A DNA stretch of 64,000 bases from Ignavibacteria bacterium. Lineage in GTDB: Bacteria; Bacteroidota; Ignavibacteria; Tepidaquicellales; OLB5. The notes beneath the pieces were generated by a model. The model made no database searches. It worked only from the letters and a program-made list of their open reading frames with translations, and was not told the DNA's origin. Below, in pieces: positions 1-7,151 of this stretch (positions are counted from its first letter, which is position 1; every line of letters starts with the position of its first letter). Position numbers and translations under genes: made by a program. Where the stretch lies: positions 633,091 through 697,090 of the forward strand of contig JAFLBX010000002.1 in assembly GCA_017303675.1 (NCBI GenBank), given 5' to 3'.

Positions 1-374
1 ACGAAGCAATCTCATAAATAGACAAATTCTCCAGGACAACTTTAGGTAAACAATCAAAAATATAAAAGGGGGAGGTAACAAAAGTTATTTTGCGAGGAGC
101 GAAGCGACGAAGCAATCTCATAAATAGACAAATTCTCCAGGACAACTTTAGGTAAACAATCAAAAATATAAAAGGGGGAGGTAACAAAAGTTATTTTGCG
201 AGGAGCGAAGCGACGAAGCAATCTCATAAATAGGCAAATACTTCAGGACAATTTTAGAGAAACAATCAAAAATATAAAAGGGACGGTAACAAAAGATATT
301 TTGCGAGGAGCGAAGCGACGAAGCAATCTCATAAATAGACAAATACTTCAGGACAACTTTAAAGAAACAATCTT
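1..374. repeat. 106-bp tandem repeat, about 3.5 copies, cut by window edge
   Basis: The segment ACGAAGCAATCTCATAAATA recurs at 1, 107, 213 and 318, giving a period of 106, 106 and 105 bases. Each unit holds a core TGCGAGGAGCGAAGCGACGA followed by an AT-rich part with AAAAATATAAAAGGG. The array runs off the left end, so the copy number is a minimum. Short open frames across it only reflect the repeat. Diverged copies of the core lie in reverse orientation near 54678 and 57228. Confidence 0.9.
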
Positions 375-383
375 AAATAAAAA

Positions 384-410
384 AGCGGGTTAAATTTACC
401 CGCTCTATTT
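384..410. terminator. Hairpin terminator, probably bidirectional
   Basis: AGCGGGT (384-390) pairs with ACCCGCT (398-404) around a 7-nt loop. An A-run lies to the left and a T-run to the right, so the hairpin can end transcription on both strands. On the minus strand it lies about 70 bases past the stop of the outer-membrane protein gene at 478. Confidence 0.7.
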
Positions 411-477
411 TTATCTGCATTCCCCCCTGATAAAAATTGAATGCAAAAGTATAATTACTCCATTCCCCTTTTTAAAC

Positions 478-1251
478 CTAATACCTCAATGGCAGATTTA
501 CACCTGCAACTATCTGCAGATATATTATCTCTTTTCTTCCGTTTAGCTCAATACCGTTGCTGCTGCCTGAATCATTTATATAAGTTGAGTACGATTCAGT
601 AGTATAATAGTTCTGCTTTGGGATTAAATTCACCCATACGCCTTTTAAGGCTACAAAAAAATCAGCCCTGCGGTTAAGCTTGAACTGCATACCGGTAGTA
701 ACGCTCATGCCCAGCCTGCTTGCAGGCTTAAAATTTGTGTAAATGTTAGACTGGTATCCATCCGGATAAGTGATATTTGACTGCCATGCCCCGAACATCA
801 GATTGTAGTTCAGGTCAGCCCCAATAAAAAGGCTTTCCTTCTGTTTGGGGGTAAAGTTGTATTCAACACCGGCTCCAAGATTTATAATATTCCACCTCGT
901 TCGGTTCAATCCCCTGTCTTCGGAGTTATAAAACAAATTATAGCCCGTAGTTCCGGTTACAGAAAGCTTTTTATTTTTAGTGACCACAAACTTTGCCGTT
1001 ACACCTATTCCGTAACCCTGCTGCATACCCAGATTTTTACCGGTAAAAACATTCCCCGATGGTGTATTATAGCTGCTGCTGAAATCCCTGCCTTCCCCGT
1101 TGGCAGAGCTTAATACATATCCGAATCCCCCGTTTAAAGCAATTGAAACCTTCGGTACCCGGCGCTCAGGTTTGGTTTTTAACTTAACCTGTGAAAATAA
1201 ACCGGGTATGAAAAGTAAAAAAATTAAACTGATAACCAAGCCCCGTTTCAT
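478..1251 (-). CDS. Predicted outer-membrane beta-barrel protein
   Basis: A 257-residue protein with a signal peptide (residues 1 to about 20, basic start, hydrophobic core, FSQ at the likely cleavage site). The mature part has alternating polar/hydrophobic strands rich in Gly, Asn and Tyr and ends in an aromatic residue, as barrel proteins of the outer membrane do. No specific family or function can be named. The ATG at 1251 is preceded by a GGGGG ribosome-binding site, and a TAATTTTG box lies about 26 bases further upstream. It is transcribed alone towards the hairpin at 384. The barrel class is an inference from composition; a periplasmic beta protein is the alternative. Confidence 0.75.
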   Translation of the reverse strand: MKRGLVISLIFLLFIPGLFSQVKLKTKPERRVPKVSIALNGGFGYVLSSANGEGRDFSSSYNTPSGNVFTGKNLGMQQGYGIGVTAKFVVTKNKKLSVTGTTGYNLFYNSEDRGLNRTRWNIINLGAGVEYNFTPKQKESLFIGADLNYNLMFGAWQSNITYPDGYQSNIYTNFKPASRLGMSVTTGMQFKLNRRADFFVALKGVWVNLIPKQNYYTTESYSTYINDSGSSNGIELNGRKEIIYLQIVAGVNLPLRY

Positions 1252-1276
1252 GTTACCCCCTTGTTTTGAAGTAACA

Positions 1277-1284
1277 CAAAATTA
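1277..1284 (-). promoter_or_regulatory. Candidate -7 box TAATTTTG for the barrel gene
   Basis: On the minus strand TAATTTTG fits the Bacteroidota -7 consensus TAnnTTTG and lies 26-33 bases upstream of the ATG at 1251. No TTG is found at the matching -33 distance, so support is partial. Confidence 0.4.
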
Positions 1285-1443
1285 AGCTTAAGTAATTGGA
1301 ATACACTAACGGAAGGGTTTATAATCAGTATATATGTGGTATGTAATTTGCAACACATCTGCTTAGTTCACGAACTACCGTGAAACAAGTAGAAATGCTG
1401 CATTCTATCTATATTTAATATATATAAGTTAAGCTATTTTACT

Positions 1444-2250
1444 TTAGGAGTGTTCTATAGTGATTTTCGTCTGGTCTGCCGGGTCATACTTTACGAATAT
1501 TTCCTCACCGGCCTGGAATTTTGAAACAGACTGCTCCATTATAATTCCTATTGCTTTGCCTCCAAAAGCAGGCCTGTCTGCAGGCAATACCTGCACTTCA
1601 AGCTCAACTGCGGGATTATTACCGTTCACATGTATCCCAAGCCATGTATATTTAGTTACAATTGCCTTGCTTGATACCCCATATTTCAGCAGTTCTTTGT
1701 TCCTGTTGTCGTTTTCAACCAGCTTCAGCTCTGCCTGTTCCTGAGGCATTCCAGCCCATGGTCCTGAAGGTACAGTAGTAGTCGGTGCAAAAGAAGTATT
1801 CTGTCCCGATGCGCCGCCGACTCCTTCGTAATTAATAACTATATCATCTTTATCGTTCAGGTCAATTAGCACGGGTATCATATTTCCCGGCTGATACATG
1901 GAGGTCTGCAGCCTTGAAATGAGCTGCTTGGTCTCAACTAAATATGTTGCGCCGTTAGGCGGTGTGACCTCAAGAAGCAGCTTAACCTGGGGAGCGTTAT
2001 TAACTGTAACGCCTGTATCGGATACTTCCATAACTTTAGCAGTTGTGGCAAAACCTGATTTAGCGAGCCTTTGGCTTAAAACCATTGGTCCGAATAAAGT
2101 TTTCCAGAAAATGACTGCCATAATGCCAACAACAACGATCATTATTATCAACGGAATCCATGCCTTAGCGGCAATCACCGCAGCTAAGCCAACTATCAAC
2201 CCGATAGCTGCTCCGCCTAATCCGATCCATATACCCCAGTTCATTTTCAT
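1444..2250 (-). CDS. Membrane protein with two repeated C-terminal beta domains
   Basis: A 268-residue protein. Residues about 6-28 and 31-52 are two hydrophobic segments likely to span the inner membrane. They are followed by two copies of one domain, about 61-142 and 186-266, joined by a Thr/Pro/Gly-rich linker. Both copies share the pattern L-x-K-x-G, a V-N-x-x-P strand, then (Y/F)-Q-x-G-x-x-I-x-V and a closing D-x-x-I-x-I-x-(Y/E) strand, which points to internal duplication. The layout resembles DUF3592-like membrane proteins, but I cannot assign a family with certainty. The start at 2250 has a strong AGGAGG site and an upstream TAATTTTG box. Function unknown. Confidence 0.8.
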   Translation of the reverse strand: MKMNWGIWIGLGGAAIGLIVGLAAVIAAKAWIPLIIMIVVVGIMAVIFWKTLFGPMVLSQRLAKSGFATTAKVMEVSDTGVTVNNAPQVKLLLEVTPPNGATYLVETKQLISRLQTSMYQPGNMIPVLIDLNDKDDIVINYEGVGGASGQNTSFAPTTTVPSGPWAGMPQEQAELKLVENDNRNKELLKYGVSSKAIVTKYTWLGIHVNGNNPAVELEVQVLPADRPAFGGKAIGIIMEQSVSKFQAGEEIFVKYDPADQTKITIEHS

Positions 2251-2278
2251 TTTAAAGATTTCCTCCTGAATTGTTTTA

Positions 2279-2286
2279 CAAAATTA
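2279..2286 (-). promoter_or_regulatory. Candidate -7 box TAATTTTG for the duplicated-domain membrane protein gene
   Basis: TAATTTTG on the minus strand, 29-36 bases upstream of the ATG at 2250. A TTG further upstream is 24 bases away instead of the usual 20, so the -33 element is uncertain. Confidence 0.4.
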
Positions 2287-2375
2287 CATTATTTTTTTAA
2301 AAATGAGAAACAAATATCGGGGAAAAATTTTTAAAGAAGTTTTAATTATTCCCAAAAAATGCTTTTATAAAAGAA

Positions 2376-2404
2376 AAACGGGGATAGAAACCCTATCCCC
2401 GTTT
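2376..2404 (-). terminator. Strong hairpin terminator for the small gene at 2441
   Basis: A perfect 12-bp stem (2376-2387 with 2393-2404) around the loop AAACC. On the minus strand it is followed by a T-rich run (TTCTTTTATAAAA), so it ends transcripts coming from the 2441-2689 gene. Confidence 0.8.
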
Positions 2405-2440
2405 AAAAACGGATTAACCCAAGAAGAACTCAGGAAAAAA

Positions 2441-2689
2441 TTAAGCTGTTTTCCGGTTGGTTTTACCTGAAAGATTGTTTATCTTAAAAGTAAGATCATC
2501 CGAAACGTTGTTTACTATTTCCTGGAAAAGCACGAACTTTTCAAGCTCAAGCTTCGAAAGCTCAGGAAAATGTTTCCACGCCTCATCAGTTATCACTTTT
2601 GAGATGTTGATCTTAAATTGCTTAATTTTTTCTCTCCCCGCTTCTGCTTCTTCTTTTGTGAATACTATCTTGTTTTCGCCTGCTCTCAC
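2441..2689 (-). CDS. Small hypothetical protein, 82 residues
   Basis: A short, charged, mostly helical protein without a signal peptide or membrane segment, ending in a basic tail (KTNRKTA). It starts with GTG at 2689; no ATG is available upstream in frame. I do not recognise the family. A strong terminator follows 37 bases after the stop, which supports it being a real transcribed gene. Its only close neighbour is the divergent purM gene. Confidence 0.55.
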   Translation of the reverse strand: MRAGENKIVFTKEEAEAGREKIKQFKINISKVITDEAWKHFPELSKLELEKFVLFQEIVNNVSDDLTFKINNLSGKTNRKTA

Positions 2690-2871
2690 GTCTTTTTGTT
2701 AGTTTAATGTTCCTCAAAAATACCGTGATATCTTAATATATCCCTCACTGTAAACCGTTATTTTATTCAAATGATTTAAAAATACCTAAAAATACTACTT
2801 TTGTATATTCACTTTAAACACTTTAAACCGCAAAAGTGGCTAAAACAGGCTGTTATGGGCATTTTTGGGAA

Positions 2872-2902
2872 TTGTAAATAATACCCGTTTTGGGTATATT
2901 TG
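2872..2902 (+). promoter_or_regulatory. Promoter of purM with embedded inverted repeat
   Basis: TTG (2872-2874), 20 bases, then TATATTTG (2895-2902), an exact Bacteroidota -33/-7 pair. The -7 box ends only 3 bases before the purM ATG at 2906, so the transcript should start at or beside the start codon (leaderless). The spacer and -7 box carry a perfect inverted repeat, ATACCC-GTTTT-GGGTAT (2881-2897), which could be an operator. Confidence 0.65.
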
Positions 2903-2905
2903 GAA

Positions 2906-3901
2906 ATGAGATCTACTTATTCAGCAGCCGGTGTCAGTATTTCTGAAGGCGATAAATTCGTTGAGAGAATTAAGCCTTTGGTAAAAGGTACATTTGGTAA
3001 CGGAGTTTTAAGCGGGATCGGCAATTTTGGTGCATTTTTTAATATTCCAAAAACCTTTAAAAATCCCGTTTTTGTAGCCAGCACAGATGGCGTTGGCACT
3101 AAGCTGAAAGTAGCAGTTTTAGCCAAAAAACACGATACCATCGGTGAAGATCTTGTAAACCATTGCGTAAATGATATTGCCGTTTGCGGCGCAGTTCCCC
3201 TGTTCTTTCTGGATTATATGGCTTTCGGCAGGCTGCGCTCAAAAGTTGCGGTTGATATTGTAAAAGGACTTGTACGCGGATGCAAAAATAACGGCGCAGC
3301 CCTTATTGGCGGTGAAACCGCCGAAATGCCCGGACTATATGCCAAAGATGATTACGATGTTGCAGGCACTATCATTGGTGCAGTTGAACGCGGCAGGATA
3401 ATTGATAAGAAGAATGTAAAAGCCGGCGATGTATTGATTGGCTTGCCAAGCAGCGGACTTCACACCAACGGTTACTCACTTGCAAGGAATGTTTTACTTA
3501 AGAAATACAGTTTAACTGAATATATACCTGAGCTTAAAGGCTCACTGGCTAAAGAGCTTTTGAAGGTTCACAGGTCATACTTAAAAGAAATTCAGCTTGT
3601 CACAAAAAAATTCAAAGTTAACTCCATAAGCCATATCACAGGCGGCGGAATTCTAGGGAATACCAAAAGAGTGGTTCCCAAACACCTTAAAATAAACATA
3701 AACTGGAACGCGTGGAAACCGAACCCGATATTCGGTTTGATACAGCGGACCGGCAGGATAAGCGATAATGAAATGCGTAAGGTTTTTAATATGGGTATCG
3801 GATTGATATTTATTGTCAGCAGAAAAAACTCCAAAGCGGTAACAGAGCAGCTTAAGAAACAAAAAATTAAAAATTATATTATCGGAGAGATTACAGAATA
3901 A
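2906..3901 (+). CDS. purM: Phosphoribosylformylglycinamidine cyclo-ligase (AIR synthetase)
   Basis: Converts FGAM to aminoimidazole ribonucleotide with ATP, the fifth step of purine synthesis, in the cytosol. The 331-residue length is normal. The N-terminal Y-x-x-A-G-V-x-I-x-x-G start, the DGVGTK substrate loop (about 61-66) and GGETAEMPG (about 135-143) are all present, followed by the GLPSSGLHTNGYS and HITGGG segments. I chose the ATG at 2906 over a TTG two codons upstream because it matches the usual family N-terminus; the TTG also lies inside the -7 box. The stop shares one base with the asd start at 3901, so the two are cotranscribed and probably translationally coupled. Confidence 0.96.
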   Translation: MRSTYSAAGVSISEGDKFVERIKPLVKGTFGNGVLSGIGNFGAFFNIPKTFKNPVFVASTDGVGTKLKVAVLAKKHDTIGEDLVNHCVNDIAVCGAVPLFFLDYMAFGRLRSKVAVDIVKGLVRGCKNNGAALIGGETAEMPGLYAKDDYDVAGTIIGAVERGRIIDKKNVKAGDVLIGLPSSGLHTNGYSLARNVLLKKYSLTEYIPELKGSLAKELLKVHRSYLKEIQLVTKKFKVNSISHITGGGILGNTKRVVPKHLKININWNAWKPNPIFGLIQRTGRISDNEMRKVFNMGIGLIFIVSRKNSKAVTEQLKKQKIKNYIIGEITE

Positions 3902-4899
3902 TGAGATTACACGATATTGCAGTTGTAGGCGCAAGCGGACTTGTAGGCCGCAAGATACTGGAAATTATCCAGGAAAGGAAATTTGAAGTTGGCAAAGTTG
4001 TTGCCATCGCATCAGATTCAAATGAAGGCAAAGAGCTAAACATAAAAGGTAAAACTTACAGGCTCAATAAGCTTGAACCGCATATATTCAAGAATCTCGA
4101 ATTCGCTTTCTTCTCAGCAGGCGCGTCAGTATCGCGTGAATGGGCACCAAAAGCTGCCGCCGATGGTGCGATAGTTATCGATAACAGCTCAGCATTCCGC
4201 ATGCAGGAAGATGTTCCGCTTGTTGTCCCCGAAGTGAACAGACAGGATATGTTCAAAAATAAAGGCATCATAGCAAACCCGAACTGCTCAACAATTCAGC
4301 TTGTTGCGGTTTTAAAACCGCTTGATAATGAATTTAAGATAAAGCGCGTTGTGGTTTCAACATACCAGAGTGTTTCCGGAGCTGGCAATAAAGGCATCAC
4401 AGCTCTTGAAACAGAGCTCCGCAATATTGAACAGTATGAAAACTCACCCTTCCCCCACAGGATCGCACATAACGCTATCCCGCACATCGATGTATTTTTT
4501 GATGATAACTACACCCGCGAAGAGCTAAAAATGATCAATGAATCACGAAAGATAATGGGCAAAAAAGATCTTGCTATCACCGCTACATGTGTAAGGATAC
4601 CAACACTCACAGGACACGGTGAATCAGTTAACATAGAGTTTGATAAAAAAGTATCACCTGAAGATGTTAAAGAAGTATTAAGCAAAGCCAAAGGTGTTAC
4701 AGTAACCGATAACCCGTCACAGAATTTATATCCGATGCCAATTCACTCCGCTGAAAAAGACGATGTGTTTGTGGGCAGAATAAGGAAGGATGAATCTGTG
4801 AAGAACGGCATTAACCTTTGGATAGTTGCAGATAACGTAAGAAAAGGCGCTGCCACAAACGCTGTGCAGATAGCCGAAGAATACGTAAAAGGTAAATAA
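3901..4899 (+). CDS. asd: Aspartate-semialdehyde dehydrogenase
   Basis: Reduces aspartyl phosphate to aspartate semialdehyde with NADPH, the branch point to lysine/diaminopimelate, threonine and methionine. Length is 332 residues, typical. The nucleotide-binding loop GASGLVG is at 10-16, SAGASVS at 72-78, the catalytic cysteine in NPNCST at residue 129, and a C-terminal TGHGES segment carries the catalytic histidine. The start overlaps the purM stop by one base. Pairing with purM is unusual biochemically and is probably only operon packing. The next gene also deals with lysine, which may be meaningful. Confidence 0.96.
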   Translation: MRLHDIAVVGASGLVGRKILEIIQERKFEVGKVVAIASDSNEGKELNIKGKTYRLNKLEPHIFKNLEFAFFSAGASVSREWAPKAAADGAIVIDNSSAFRMQEDVPLVVPEVNRQDMFKNKGIIANPNCSTIQLVAVLKPLDNEFKIKRVVVSTYQSVSGAGNKGITALETELRNIEQYENSPFPHRIAHNAIPHIDVFFDDNYTREELKMINESRKIMGKKDLAITATCVRIPTLTGHGESVNIEFDKKVSPEDVKEVLSKAKGVTVTDNPSQNLYPMPIHSAEKDDVFVGRIRKDESVKNGINLWIVADNVRKGAATNAVQIAEEYVKGK

Positions 4900-4903
4900 C
4901 TTT

Positions 4904-4930
4904 CAATCCTGAGCGAAGCGAAGGATCTCA
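4904..4930. repeat. Dispersed intergenic repeat (TCCTGAGCGAAGCGAAGGAT type)
   Basis: A short sequence directly after asd belonging to the widespread GAGCGAAGCGAAGGAT intergenic family. Related copies lie at 18474-18544 and 52646-52720. Confidence 0.6.
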
Positions 4931-5049
4931 CAGATAGTACCATGATTTTCTAGCATCAAAACATAATTTTTCGCATCACACAACAAAATAAACATGGCTC
5001 AATAAAAATATGAGCCTGAGTTTCAAAAAATGAAAGGAGACGCAAGGTA

Positions 5050-6411
5050 ATGGATAACGTAATAACAAAAACAATGATGACAAGACCTGAAGCCGTAAAT
5101 GCAATTCACCCTGACCATGTAATGAATACATTAAAAAATTACATTAACGTTGACGGACTTGATATAGTAATGGACCTGGAGAAATCACAGGGAGTGTATA
5201 TATATGAGGCGCGCAATAACCGACCGTATCTTGATCTTTTTTCATTTGTAGCTTCAAACCCTGTGGGTATGAACCACCCCAAAATGAACAACCAGGCATT
5301 CATAGAGCATATCGGAAAAATTGCGCTCAACAAGCCTTCCAACAGCGATATTTATTACGCTGAATTCGCTGATTTTGTAAAGACATTTTTCGAAACAGCT
5401 ATCCCCTCTTACTTTAAATACGCATTCTTCATAGAAGGCGGCGGACTTGCAGTTGAGAACGCCCTTAAAACTGCGTTTGACTGGAAGGTGCGCAAGAACT
5501 TTAAAAAGGGTTACACAGAAGAAAAAGGACACAAGGTAATTCACTTTAAGCAGGCTTTTCACGGGCGTACCGGTTACACAATGTCGCTTACAAATACTGA
5601 TCCCGTAAAGGTCGCTTTGTATCCTAAGTTCGACTGGCCGAGAATTACAAACCCCAAAGTAACGTTCCCTCTGAATGAAAATAACCTGGATGAAGTAATT
5701 AAGCTTGAAAACCAGGCTATCGCTGAAATACATAAAGCTATCGCTGAAAATAAAGATGATATCGCATGCATAATCCTTGAACCCATTCAGGGCGAAGGCG
5801 GTGATAATCATTTCAGGGTTGAGTTCTTCAAACAGCTCAGAAATATCTGCGATGAAAATGAAATTCTTTTGATACTTGACGAAGTGCAGACCGGCGTTGG
5901 TATGACAGGTAAATGGTGGGCTCACCAGCACTACGTGCAGCCTGATATTATTTCCTTCGGAAAGAAAACACAGGTATGCGGCATACTTGCTACAGATAGA
6001 GTTGATGAAGTGCCTGAGAACGTCTTCCACACCTCAAGCAGGATAAACTCCACCTGGGGCGGCAACATTGTTGATATGATAAGGTTCAAAAGATACCTCG
6101 AAATAATAAAGGATGATAACCTTGTTGAAAACGCTGCAAATGTTGGCGCTTACCTGCTTGATAAGCTTACCGACCTGCAGCAGAAATACCCTGCAATGCT
6201 TTCAAATGCAAGGGGCAAAGGACTCTTTGCAGCTATTGACCTGCCAAATGGCGAGCTTAGAGGCAAAGCTGTTTCGAAAATTTTCGAAAAGAACGTGATA
6301 CTCCTCGGCTGCGGCGAAAGAAGCATTCGCTTCCGCCCGTCACTCATTATCACAAAAGCGCAGATTGATGAAGGACTCGATGTAATTGAATCAGTTATAA
6401 AAGAATTGTAA
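5050..6411 (+). CDS. lat: L-lysine 6-transaminase
   Basis: A class III PLP-dependent aminotransferase that moves the epsilon-amino group of lysine to 2-oxoglutarate, giving aminoadipate semialdehyde and glutamate. Length is 453 residues, as in the family. The fold markers are clear: EGGGLAVENALKTAF, FHGRTGYTMSLTNT, the ILEPIQGEGGDNHF block, LDEVQTGVG with the PLP-contacting Asp, and SFGKKTQVCG with the Schiff-base lysine at about residue 305. FGKKTQ and the GMTGKWWAHQH segment separate it from ornithine and 4-aminobutyrate aminotransferases. An AAAGGAG site precedes the ATG. About 150 bases separate it from asd, so it may have its own promoter; none was found. Confidence 0.93.
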   Translation: MDNVITKTMMTRPEAVNAIHPDHVMNTLKNYINVDGLDIVMDLEKSQGVYIYEARNNRPYLDLFSFVASNPVGMNHPKMNNQAFIEHIGKIALNKPSNSDIYYAEFADFVKTFFETAIPSYFKYAFFIEGGGLAVENALKTAFDWKVRKNFKKGYTEEKGHKVIHFKQAFHGRTGYTMSLTNTDPVKVALYPKFDWPRITNPKVTFPLNENNLDEVIKLENQAIAEIHKAIAENKDDIACIILEPIQGEGGDNHFRVEFFKQLRNICDENEILLILDEVQTGVGMTGKWWAHQHYVQPDIISFGKKTQVCGILATDRVDEVPENVFHTSSRINSTWGGNIVDMIRFKRYLEIIKDDNLVENAANVGAYLLDKLTDLQQKYPAMLSNARGKGLFAAIDLPNGELRGKAVSKIFEKNVILLGCGERSIRFRPSLIITKAQIDEGLDVIESVIKEL

Positions 6412-6414
6412 ATC

Positions 6415-6447
6415 ATTCATCGGATGACTGCAGTTCATCCGATGAAT
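6415..6447 (+). terminator. 13-bp perfect hairpin directly after lat
   Basis: 6415-6427 pairs perfectly with 6435-6447 around a 7-nt loop (CTGCAGT), starting 4 bases after the stop codon. It has no T-run of its own, so it may act as an mRNA 3'-end stabiliser in front of the terminator at 6474. Confidence 0.5.
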
Positions 6448-6473
6448 TAAGCTATAACATTAATTGAAACATC

Positions 6474-6499
6474 AAAGGCAGCCAACGGCTGCCTTTTTT
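6474..6499 (+). terminator. Rho-independent terminator after lat
   Basis: AAAGGCAGCC (6474-6483) pairs with GGCTGCCTTT (6487-6496) around AAC and runs straight into a T-tract. This is a canonical intrinsic terminator. Confidence 0.9.
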
Positions 6500-6561
6500 A
6501 TGCTATCCTATGCAGCTCGAAACACTGTTTCAATTTCATCCTATCCAAACTCAAATCCTGT

Positions 6562-6804
6562 AGCTCTAAACGCCGTTTCGATCTCATTCTATCCAAACGC
6601 ACTCTCTGGATCCTCCACTCGTTTCACTCATTCAGGATGACATTAAATATACGCAACCCTCCCCTTCGGGGAGGGGCAGGGTGGGGTCGCTTTGCAGCTC
6701 TAAACGCCGTTTCGATCTCATTCTATCCAAACGCACTCTCTGGATCCTCCACTCGTTTCACTCATTCAGGATGACATTAAATATACGCAACCCTCCCCTT
6801 CGGG
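6562..6804. repeat. 109-bp perfect direct repeat, two copies
   Basis: Bases 6562-6670 recur identically at 6696-6804, 134 bases apart. The unit holds AACGCCGTTTCGATCTC, a TCCACTCGTTTCACTCATTC segment and the half-hairpin CCCTCCCCTTCGGG. Identity over the whole unit indicates a recent duplication. Confidence 0.9.
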
Positions 6805-6895
6805 CCGCAGGCCTTGTTTCTAAGGGAGGGAAGGGTGGGGTCATCTTGCAACTCGAAACGCCGTTTCGAGCATACCCGAATCAGCGATTCGGGCT

Positions 6896-6973
6896 ACAAT
6901 CCTGCAACTTGTATCCCACAACCTGCAACCTGTAACATGCAACTTGCATCCTGCAACCTGCAACCCTCTACCC
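6896..6973. repeat. Degenerate TGCAACCTGTAAC repeat cluster
   Basis: About seven loosely repeated units of the form (T/C)(T/G)CAACCTG(T/C)AAC. The same vocabulary recurs at 14557-14630 and 57310-57345, so this is a dispersed family. Function unknown. Confidence 0.6.
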
Positions 6974-7151
6974 TGTTACATATTTTTACAAATTGTTACC
7001 CCAAACATATTAATTTTCTATTATTTTAGTCCTGCGGCAAAAGTTACATTCACTTGCTGCATATCTTACAAAAACGGTTTTTGCTTTATTGTATTTTGGG
7101 GATAAATAATAAATGACAATAATTCAAAACCAAATAATAAGGAGCTAAAAA

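Larger units (their letters stand above)
6500..7151. other. Gene-free stretch made of repeats
   Basis: No credible gene. It holds a 109-bp perfect direct repeat, short CCCTCCCC/GGGGAGGG hairpins, several GAAACGCCGTTTCGA half-sites, and from about 6900 a degenerate run of TGCAACCTGTAAC-like units. Frames here are low in coding character and change meaning with each repeat copy. Confidence 0.7.

Noticed and set aside
1-374. CRISPR-like array
   Set aside because: The unit is 106 bases and repeated throughout; there are no unique spacers of 30-40 bases between short repeats and no cas genes nearby.
160-393. Short open frames on both strands in the tandem repeat
   Set aside because: Their peptides simply repeat with the DNA period and have no other support.
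5254-6030. 258-codon frame opposite lat
   Set aside because: It lies entirely antisense to a well-supported aminotransferase and shows no signal or family features.
6681-7029. Frames of 71-84 codons in the lat-DUF6600 gap
   Set aside because: They run through the 109-bp direct repeat and the CTGTAAC cluster, and the peptides are repeat translations.
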